NCBI GenBank assembly: GCA_910576545.1
Contig: CAJTKM010000010.1
Span: forward strand, 1 to 64,000
Direction of reading: 5' to 3'
DNA: 64,000 nucleotides
Source of the DNA: Lachnospiraceae bacterium
GTDB lineage: Bacteria > Bacillota > Clostridia > Lachnospirales > Anaerotignaceae
The notes beneath the pieces were generated by a model that was not told where the DNA came from, ran no database searches, and worked only from the letters and a program-made list of their open reading frames with translations. This document shows, piece by piece, positions 58,422 to 64,000 of the stretch; the first letter of the stretch is position 1, and every line of letters starts with the position of its first letter. A program made the position numbers and the translations under genes.

Positions 58422-59533
58422 TTATATCCTGTATTTCATTTCCGATTCCAAATATTTCATAATCCTCTGCCCGATAAACCGTACAACCGGTACTGTGACT
58501 GCGTTCCCGGCCTGTTTATACAGCTGCGCATCAGAACAGACCGCTGCCGCCCTGTCGAAATATTCATCCGGCACGCCCTGCAGGCGGAAGGTTTCCAGCG
58601 GCGTCAGCCGCCTGATCCGCGAATCCAGCAGGATGCCATGCACGCCGCTTGCTAAAATTGCAAACATTGCTTCGTCAGGGCCTTTGATCCTCCGCCCGTT
58701 TTGCCATGTCCTTTCTTTGTCCGGCTGGATGACTGCCCGCGGCAGCCTGGCTTCCATGACGCCAGTCCTGTGCTGCTTCGCGCCCAGTCCTTTGGAATAG
58801 CTGGCGTCAATCGTCCCGCAGCTATCCTTTGTTACGATTCCTTTCTGGAAATCCCTTTTTACAAAATACAATCCGGTTCTACTTCCGATTCCTCCGCCTC
58901 CAGAAGTGAGAGTTGCTGAAACGCCTCCTGTTCCGTACACACGGCTTCCCTGTGGGCCTCCAATAATCTGTTCAAGAGTTTTTGTGTCTGTTGTTCGGAA
59001 AGATAATATTTTTCCGGTACTTCTGCCTGTAAAATCTCCGACAAAATAGATTCTTTCCCTATGCTGAGGCACTCCAAATGCTCTGGAATCGAGAAGCGCA
59101 TATTCGACACCATACCCCAGTGAGGCCAGCTCACAGAGAACTTCGGCAAAATCCCCTGTTCCGCCCACTGAAAACAATCCCTTAACATTTTCAAGGATAA
59201 GCCATCGGGGTTTATTCTCACCTCTTTCCCGCAGGAGCCGAACAAACTCAAAAAACAATCCAGTTCGTGCGCCGTGTATTCCTGCACGCTTTCCGGAGGC
59301 AGAGGCGTCCTGACAGGGAAAACCTGCTGTCCAAAGATGGACGTCTGGTATGCTGTCGGCACTGACCTTGCTGATGTCCTTTTCAAACCATTCACCTTCT
59401 TTCGGTTGGTGCATTGCCTGATAGCTTTTATTTGCGAATGGATCTATCTCGCAATGCCCCATGCATCTAAATCCTGCCTGTTCCAGCCCCAGCCGGAACA
59501 ATCCAATACCTGAAAAAAAGTCTAAAAATTCAT
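58422..59533 (-). pseudogene. DNA cytosine-C5 methyltransferase with a start-proximal frameshift
   Basis: The frame contains all main motifs: FFSGIGLFRLGLEQAGF (SAM binding), FPCQDASASGKR (catalytic Cys), LILENVKGLF, and QHRERIYFVGDF, and the target-recognition region ends GNAVTVPVV. The natural start ATG 59533 (RBS GGAGG) reads ATG-AAT-TTT-TAG because the poly-T run has five T; with six T it would read MNFLDFF in the right frame. So the gene is off by one base after the third codon. It could be phase-variable, inactive, or rescued by a rare start such as TTG at 59501. Confidence 0.85.
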
Positions 59534-59572
59534 CTGCATCCTCCTTCCGTTTTTAATCCGGTTTATCAGACG

Positions 59573-60283
59573 TTAAATCTCCATCTGCATCCCGTTTTCC
59601 TGCTGCTGTTCCTGCTGGCCAAATTCCTCCAGCCACTCCATTATCCAGGCCGACATGCACTCCTGCCGCAGTTCTCCCAAAAAACTGGTGCGCGGGAAAA
59701 TCCATTCGCTCTTGTCGAGCGGGAAGACGCCCTGTATTCCGTCACCTGTTTCTTCAGTACAATAAAACAACTGATAACCAATAGGGGTTTCGCCCCGCAC
59801 TGCATTAGGCTTCAACACAAGCAGGCGTCCTTCCAGGCTGCCGGTATTCAGGTTATCACATTCCTCTTTTGTGAAAATACCGGTTTCCTGCTGTTTCCTT
59901 ACCAGCCTTGCAAAAATATCCAGCAAACCTTTATCCGCAGTGACAACATAATCGAACCGTTTGTCGTTCCAACTGTCGCCATCCGGGAGGAGATCCCACT
60001 GTGCCGCCCATGCTTTATTATCCCTGCTGATCCTGCGGTCGTGCATTAGCTGGCAGAGCGTATTTGCTGTAACAAAGCGGGTTCTGTCGTAACCGAACCT
60101 GTCAACGACTGTCCGCACACAATCCGCGTTGAGCCTCCGGCCGTCATAATTCTCATCAATCGCTTTTCTGATTGCTTCTGCGCATTCGATATTTCTGTGG
60201 TATGATTCCCAATACGTTTCTTCCTCCCCGTTTTTCAGTGCATCTTCATAGGGCAGGGCATAAACATATAATTTCCCGTTCAT
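59573..60283 (-). CDS. DUF3849 family protein
   Basis: 236 residues from ATG 60283 (AAGGAGG). The N-terminal part (KLYVYALPYEDALKNGEEET, NIECAEAIRKAI, FVTANTLCQLMHD) is the DUF3849 pattern of mobile-element proteins. The C-terminal part contains QLFYCTEETGDGIQGVFPLD. Function unknown. Ends QENGMQMEI, a shared tail. The gene follows a small basic protein gene with no gap. Confidence 0.75.
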   Translation of the reverse strand: MNGKLYVYALPYEDALKNGEEETYWESYHRNIECAEAIRKAIDENYDGRRLNADCVRTVVDRFGYDRTRFVTANTLCQLMHDRRISRDNKAWAAQWDLLPDGDSWNDKRFDYVVTADKGLLDIFARLVRKQQETGIFTKEECDNLNTGSLEGRLLVLKPNAVRGETPIGYQLFYCTEETGDGIQGVFPLDKSEWIFPRTSFLGELRQECMSAWIMEWLEEFGQQEQQQENGMQMEI

Positions 60284-60296
60284 CCGGCATCCTCCT

Positions 60297-60422
60297 TCAT
60301 TTCCGCTTATCCGCGCGCCTGTGGTACTGGACGCTGCCTGTCCACTGGTGTTTTGGCTTTTGGCACGCATATTTTTCCTGCAGCCCGAATTCCCGTTTCT
60401 TTTTCTTAACCCTGTCTTTCAA
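60297..60422 (-). CDS. Small basic protein
   Basis: 41 residues from TTG 60422, preceded by AAGGAGG. Very basic (MKDRVKKKKREFGLQEKYAC) and ending RRADKRK. Its stop lies within the RBS of the DUF3849 gene, so translation is probably coupled. No family recognised. Confidence 0.45.
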   Translation of the reverse strand: MKDRVKKKKREFGLQEKYACQKPKHQWTGSVQYHRRADKRK

Positions 60423-60478
60423 TCGACCGCCTCCTTCCACATCTTACTTTTGATACATTTAATAGGCAACTTTCCGGT

Positions 60479-60802
60479 TCAAAAAAGTTCCTCTTTCAAA
60501 ATTTCAAGCAGTCTTTCAACGCCGCCCAGAGCCTCTGCCTCCATGCGGTACGCCGTTTCCAGCGTTTTCCTCGTCAGCCCCGTTGCTTTGCAATGTTCCT
60601 GCAGTTCCTGCGGCAGCCTTTCAAGAATGCTCCGCTGACGGATGATGACCTCACCTTCGCCGCAGATGATTTCAACTTCATCATCCAGGTCAATGCCCTC
60701 GTCAGCCAGCACCTCCCGCATCAGGCGCAGTTCTTTCAGCCGTATGACGCTTTTTACTGTTATGCAGCCCTTTCCTGTTTCCATTTCCATTGTTCTTTCC
60801 AT
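60479..60802 (-). CDS. AbrB-like small protein
   Basis: 107 residues from ATG 60802 (AAGGAGGA). The ALADEGIDLDDEVEIICGEG and VIIRQRSILERLPQELQ stretches resemble swapped-hairpin AbrB/MazE domains, followed by a helical end (LTRKTLETAYRMEAEALGG). Paralogue of 60954-61274 (both have GID-DD-VIIRQ-ILERLP spacing). A DNA-binding regulator is likely. Confidence 0.6.
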   Translation of the reverse strand: MERTMEMETGKGCITVKSVIRLKELRLMREVLADEGIDLDDEVEIICGEGEVIIRQRSILERLPQELQEHCKATGLTRKTLETAYRMEAEALGGVERLLEILKEELF

Positions 60803-60829
60803 GTCTGATTCCTCCTTCAAAATGATTTT

Positions 60830-60960
60830 GTATATGAAAAAAAAGGCGCCGCTTTTCAGCTGCACCGTCTGTTTCACCAACATTAGCAAAAAACTTCACA
60901 AAGAATAGCGAAAATTTTTGTACAATATTTTTCTCGAAAAACTATTAAATTTTTCAAAAC
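60830..60960. repeat. Intergenic leader repeat A
   Basis: About 130 bp shared with the leader at 61303-61440: AAAAGGCG, GCTTTTCA, CCGTCTGTTTCA, an AT-rich stretch with TTCACAAA, then CGAAAAACTATTAAATTTTT and TGTTTCGG. It precedes the AbrB-like gene at 60479. Confidence 0.75.
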
Positions 60961-61274
60961 ACTGTTTCGGAACGTCCTAACAGCCCCGCGATTTCCAAAA
61001 GCACAGCCGCAGCCGTTTCCGGCGGGACGCCAATCTCGTCAAACAACTTGGGCAGTTTCTCCAGAATTCTGTCATAAACGTCTTTCTGGCGGATAATAAT
61101 GGTATTATCTATGGGTACAACCATCAAGTCATCATCCGGGTCAATTCCAGCGTAAAGCAGCGTTTCCCTCTCGATGGCAAGATATTGCTGCTTACCGCCA
61201 ACCTCACTCCCGCCGTTCATTTCCCTGTTGTCCATTTCTTCTCTGTTTGTTTTCATGCGCCTTGCTTTTTCCAT
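60954..61274 (-). CDS. AbrB-like small protein, paralogue
   Basis: 106 residues from ATG 61274 (TAGGAGGAA). Hydrophilic, poorly conserved N-terminus, then LYAGIDPDDDLMVVPIDNT and IIIRQKDVYDRILEKLPKLF, matching the neighbour at 60479, and a C-terminal helix (PETAAAVLLEIAGLLGRSE). Probably from tandem duplication, including the leader. Confidence 0.6.
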   Translation of the reverse strand: MEKARRMKTNREEMDNREMNGGSEVGGKQQYLAIERETLLYAGIDPDDDLMVVPIDNTIIIRQKDVYDRILEKLPKLFDEIGVPPETAAAVLLEIAGLLGRSETVF

Positions 61275-61302
61275 ACTTCATTCCTCCTAAAAATTAGTTG
61301 TT

Positions 61303-61440
61303 ATATATGAAAAGGCGGTTCTGCTTTTCACATTGCCGTCTGTTTCATCGATTTTTGTAAAATAATTCACAAAAAACATCAATGAATTTTGTAAAACATT
61401 TTTTCTGAAAAACTATTAAGTTTTTGAAAATGATGTTTCG
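61303..61440. repeat. Intergenic leader repeat B
   Basis: Second copy of the leader repeat: AAAAGGCG, GCTTTTCA, CCGTCTGTTTCA, TTCACAAA and TGAAAAACTATTAAGTTTTT, then TGTTTCGG. It precedes the second AbrB-like gene. Its AT-rich half and conserved arms suggest a shared operator or a duplicated promoter. Confidence 0.75.
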
Positions 61441-61445
61441 GGTAT

Positions 61446-61823
61446 TTATAAGTCAAAAAACATGACTTCAAACCTTGTTGCTTTCTCTATTTCCTCCTGC
61501 GAGATTTCCTCCGGTTCCCAGAACATTTCACTGTACCGTTCCATCTCCACATCGGTGAGGGAAACCAGTTCTCCTTCCTCATTGCTCCCGCAGACATAAA
61601 AGGTTCCGGCAATAATGTCATCGCCAATCCTGCGGCTGCCCTCCATCCCTAACAATTTCCCTTCATCATTGAGCAGAATGCAGATGTTATCTTCCAGGCC
61701 AACAATATCTATCAGCCCGCCGACCGCCGCCTGCATCGCTGAAAGGGTATTTTCTAATAAATACTCCTTAGGATGTTCGTTCGGTTCTACCATTAAAACC
61801 CTGATTTCCGATTCTTTTTTCAT
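61446..61823 (-). CDS. DUF3846 family protein
   Basis: 125 residues matching DUF3846: IRVLMVEPNEHPKEYLLENT, MQAAVGGLIDIVGLEDNICI, LLNDEGKLLGMEGSRRIGDD and GTFYVCGSNEEGELVSL. Small proteins common in conjugative elements, of unknown function. The C-terminus RFEVMFFDL is not the usual tail but is also short and aromatic/hydrophobic. Confidence 0.85.
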   Translation of the reverse strand: MKKESEIRVLMVEPNEHPKEYLLENTLSAMQAAVGGLIDIVGLEDNICILLNDEGKLLGMEGSRRIGDDIIAGTFYVCGSNEEGELVSLTDVEMERYSEMFWEPEEISQEEIEKATRFEVMFFDL

Positions 61824-61850
61824 TTTGCATTCCTCCTTTTTTGAGAATAA

Positions 61851-61886
61851 AAAAAGGGCAGTACATTTTTTGTACCACCCTTTTTC
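61851..61886 (-). terminator. Hairpin, terminator or attenuator (minus)
   Basis: AAAAAGGGCAGTACA pairs with TGTACCACCCTTTTT with a T-run on the minus strand. It sits just upstream of the DUF3846 start, so it could attenuate the operon rather than end it. Confidence 0.6.
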
Positions 61887-62183
61887 GTTCTTTTTCTTAA
61901 ATTTTGTTACACTTTATATAAAAAAGGAAACAATTTCTGAATATAGCTTCATCTCTTTTTTTCTGCCTCATTCTGTTTCTCATTATTTTCAAGAAGTATT
62001 TCACAATTTTTTACATTAAATTTTGTGAAATGTTTTTTCGCAAAAAGTGTTGTCAAAATTTATTCGCAAAATACTATTTTTGATGACCTTTTTGCTTGAC
62101 GGAATTTCCTGCCCCAAAATACGAAAGAATGTTCTATTTACAGGCATTCATTTCTTTCTGCAGCAGGTGAAATCATCAAAAAA
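61887..62183. other. AT-rich stretch near the ICE end
   Basis: No gene. Contains runs such as TTTCACAATTTTTTACATTAAATTTTGTGAAA (an inverted repeat, around 61999-62030), resembling the AT-rich part of the leader repeats. It may hold a promoter or replication-related site. Confidence 0.4.
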
Positions 62184-62224
62184 GGGGCAAAAAAAGCGTC
62201 ATTTTAAGTCACACTTTTTGCCCC
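62184..62224. repeat. Inverted repeat near the likely ICE end
   Basis: GGGGCAAAAAAAGCGT and ACACTTTTTGCCCC form a hairpin. It separates the ICE genes from rlmD and may be a terminator or part of an attachment region. Confidence 0.5.
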
Positions 62225-62276
62225 AAAAACCACACGATATAGTTTTTATTTATTCGTTTTTCACTATATCTTGTGG
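62225..62276 (-). terminator. Terminator of rlmD
   Basis: CCACAAGATATAGT inside the end of the gene pairs with ACTATATCGTGTGG after the stop (one mismatch), followed by TTTTTGGGG on the minus strand. Confidence 0.7.
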
Positions 62277-63641
62277 TGATTCCGCTTTTTGCAGCAGAAC
62301 TATTGCTTCAACGTGTTGAGTATGTGGGAACATATCCATAAGCCTGACCCGCTTCACCTCATACCCTGTTTCCTGAAAGACCTGCAAATCTCTGGCGAGG
62401 GAAGTCGGCAGACAGGAAACGTAAATGATTTCCGGCGCACCAAACCCAATGATTTTGCCAATTGCTTTAGGGTGGATACCATCGCGCGGAGGGTCCACAA
62501 TAATCAAATAAGGAGCATCCTCCAGTTCATCCACCTTTTGCAGTACATCGCCCGCAATAAAATTGCAGTTTTCAAGCCCGTTTCTTTTCGCGTTTTCGTT
62601 TGCGGCCTCTGCGGCTTCCGCCACAAGTTCAATCCCGATGACCTTTTTAGAGCCTGCTTTCGCTATAATCTGCCCGATTGTACCTGTCCCGCAGTAAAGG
62701 TCAAACACAGTTTTTTCCTGCACATTTCCAGCAAAATCTTTCACGATGCCATACAATTTTTCGGCTCCTGCGGAATTGGTCTGGAAGAAAGAGTAGGGAG
62801 AAATCTTAAATTCCAGCTCAAAGAGTTTTTCCATAAAGAAATTCTGTCCATAAAGCAGGTGCATTTCATCACTCTGCACTACATCTGCGATACTGTCGTT
62901 AATGGAATGGAGTATCCCGCAGATTTTTCCTTCCAGCGGGAGTTGCAGAAGCATATTCTTGAATTCTTCATCAGAAAAAGGAGTGTCAGACGAAGTGATG
63001 AGATGTACAAGAATTTCACCTGTTGCATGCCCTTTACGTACAACAAGATGGCGCAGGGAGCCGTCATGGCGCATCTTATGGTAAAAAGGGACATTCCTTT
63101 CCTGAAAAAACGCCAGAGAAGCTTCAATCAGCTTGAGGAAATCCCCATCAATGATATTGCAGTCCTGAAGAGTTACCACCTCATAGCGGCTCATGCGTTT
63201 TCTCATGCCCAATGCAAGGGGGCCGTCCCGTTCCTCATCGCCGAAGGAAAATTCGCATTTATTCCGATAGGCGCGTTCTGACGGGGCAGGGCAGAGCCCC
63301 TCCCAGCTTTCAATGCGGATACCGGCATTTTCCAGAAGCCGTTTTACCTGTCGTTCCTTGAGCAGACATTCCTCATCATGGCGCAGGGTCTGATAGGTAC
63401 ATCCGCCGCAGAGCGTATAATGAGAACAGATTCCTTCCTGACGCTCCAGAGGAGAATGCTCCAAAATCTCATTCAGCTGAGCCTCTATGCCGCTGCTGCG
63501 TTTCTTGCAGACGGTCGCGCGCACCTTCTGCCCGGGTATGGTATTTTTTACAATGACACGTTCCCCGTCCAGAAAGCCATATGCCTTATTGGGGAAAAGC
63601 ACGTCCTCAATGGTTAAAATGATTTCATCTTTTTTCTTCAT
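62250..63641 (-). CDS. rlmD: 23S rRNA (uracil-C5) methyltransferase RlmD/RumA
   Basis: 463 residues. N-terminal TRAM domain (DVLFPNKAYGFLDGERVIVK), Fe-S cysteines in CSHYTLCGGCTYQTL, SAM-binding VFDLYCGTGTIGQII, and the catalytic region DPPRDGIHPKA with YVSCLPTSLARDL. Full family length. Host housekeeping gene next to the ICE; the homologous rum locus is a known insertion hotspot for streptococcal ICEs. Its C-terminus (LLQKAESPQDIVKNE) forms half of the terminator stem. Methyltransferases at the U1939 (RlmD) or U747/U1939 positions of 23S rRNA cannot be told apart here. Confidence 0.92.
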   Translation of the reverse strand: MKKKDEIILTIEDVLFPNKAYGFLDGERVIVKNTIPGQKVRATVCKKRSSGIEAQLNEILEHSPLERQEGICSHYTLCGGCTYQTLRHDEECLLKERQVKRLLENAGIRIESWEGLCPAPSERAYRNKCEFSFGDEERDGPLALGMRKRMSRYEVVTLQDCNIIDGDFLKLIEASLAFFQERNVPFYHKMRHDGSLRHLVVRKGHATGEILVHLITSSDTPFSDEEFKNMLLQLPLEGKICGILHSINDSIADVVQSDEMHLLYGQNFFMEKLFELEFKISPYSFFQTNSAGAEKLYGIVKDFAGNVQEKTVFDLYCGTGTIGQIIAKAGSKKVIGIELVAEAAEAANENAKRNGLENCNFIAGDVLQKVDELEDAPYLIIVDPPRDGIHPKAIGKIIGFGAPEIIYVSCLPTSLARDLQVFQETGYEVKRVRLMDMFPHTQHVEAIVLLQKAESPQDIVKNE

Positions 63642-63714
63642 GGTATCCTCCGGATATCAGGCTGTGGGGCATCGCCCGGAAGCCAATATTTTATGTATAC
63701 AACGAGTGTTTTTC

Positions 63715-63743
63715 TTGTATTCAGTATTGTTCTATGCTATAAT
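63715..63743 (+). promoter_or_regulatory. Promoter of the S1-domain gene
   Basis: TTGTAT (63715-63720) and TATAAT (63738-63743) are 17 bases apart, a sigma-A type promoter. The following leader contains CCCCGCCGGGG and CCGGATTTTTCCGG, which may form hairpins before the start codon at 63849. Confidence 0.7.
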
Positions 63744-63848
63744 CTAACGTATGTGACCCCGCCGGGGGGCTGCCGGATTTTTCCGGAAAGAAACAGACGA
63801 TGGCGGGGCATCCCAAATATACCAATTCGAACAGGAGTGTATACAGGA

Positions 63849-64000
63849 ATGTCTGAGAAATTGGAAGTCGGCAGTATTGTTGAAGGAAAGGTCGTCCGCA
63901 TCAAGCCCTTTGGCGCAATTGTTTCTCTGGGAAACACACAGGGGCTGGTGCATATCTCGCAGATTGCGAACAGCTTTGTGCAGGATATCAATGACCATGT
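63849..64000 (+). CDS. S1 RNA-binding domain protein (partial, cut by the window)
   Basis: The first 50 residues show an S1 domain: MSEKLEVGSIVEGKVVRIKP, then FGAIVSLGNTQGLVHISQIA. Such short proteins (general stress protein 13/YugI-like) bind ribosomal or messenger RNA. ATG 63849 is preceded by AGGAG about 9 bases upstream. The rest lies beyond the window. Confidence 0.82.
   Translation, partial: MSEKLEVGSIVEGKVVRIKPFGAIVSLGNTQGLVHISQIANSFVQDINDH

Noticed and set aside
62225-62276. Inverted repeat at the rlmD end as an ICE attachment site
   Set aside because: The stem with a T-run on the rlmD strand is explained as its terminator; serine-recombinase sites need not be palindromes of this kind.
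1-64000. tRNA or rRNA genes
   Set aside because: No cloverleaf or rRNA signature was noticed by eye on either strand; a covariance search would be needed to exclude one formally.

Overview
The window looks like a mid-GC gut Clostridia chromosome, most likely Lachnospiraceae. This is inferred from Gram-positive ribosome binding sites, Firmicutes conjugation families and clusters of large serine recombinases. About 47 kb of one integrative and conjugative element (ICE) is visible, lying against a block of older mobile-element remnants. Ordinary host sequence appears only at the right edge: rlmD (23S rRNA uracil-C5 methyltransferase, 62250-63641, minus) and the start of an S1-domain protein gene (63849 onward, plus).

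Left block (1-9.7 kb). A serine-recombinase element (fragment, intact gene, fragment) interrupts the VirD4-type coupling-protein gene of a second conjugative element, of which PcfB/DUF3801, DUF5348 and a replication initiator remain. A Fic toxin with a VbhA-type antitoxin, a decayed IS3-family transposase and a membrane protein follow. Two near-identical 1322-bp IS3-family copies (9693-11014 and 26689-28010, same orientation) bracket the next 16 kb.

Main ICE (about 11-62 kb, almost all minus strand). From left to right come a three-gene serine-recombinase module with a SHOCT-like small protein (11.2-15.6 kb), a sigma-like factor, an accessory region (two secreted proteins, an M56 metallopeptidase with a BlaI-type repressor, Xre regulators), a VirD4 coupling protein, a Toprim/DUF3991 protein, a gene split by the second IS, a four-gene amidoligase/gamma-glutamylcyclotransferase cluster, a MobP-type relaxase with a ribbon-helix-helix partner and a candidate oriT, a C40 peptidase, a YodL/LPD28 protein, VirB4, VirB3-like, a HipA-like kinase, VirB6/TrbL-like and DUF3852 proteins. 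Then follow a 1861-residue Cna-B adhesin, a CHAP hydrolase, a sortase, a membrane-anchored surface protein, two orphan DNA methyltransferases and small AbrB-like, DUF3849 and DUF3846 genes.

How it fits together. The relaxase and accessory protein would nick oriT, VirD4 couples the DNA to a VirB4/VirB6/VirB3-like channel, and the C40 and CHAP enzymes open the wall. The adhesin, sortase and anchor form the cell-surface module, and the serine recombinases integrate and excise the element. Xre proteins beside perfect palindromes look like the switches.

Most worth a second look: (1) the amidoligase/cyclotransferase quartet, in which each enzyme is paired with a paralogue that has lost its catalytic residues; (2) a short Met-rich C-terminal tail shared by a dozen unrelated ICE proteins; (3) nine copies of a modular multi-hairpin repeat filling the gaps between ICE genes; (4) a one-base poly-T frameshift at the start of the cytosine methyltransferase gene; (5) an adhesin ending exactly at LPKTGY with no membrane anchor.
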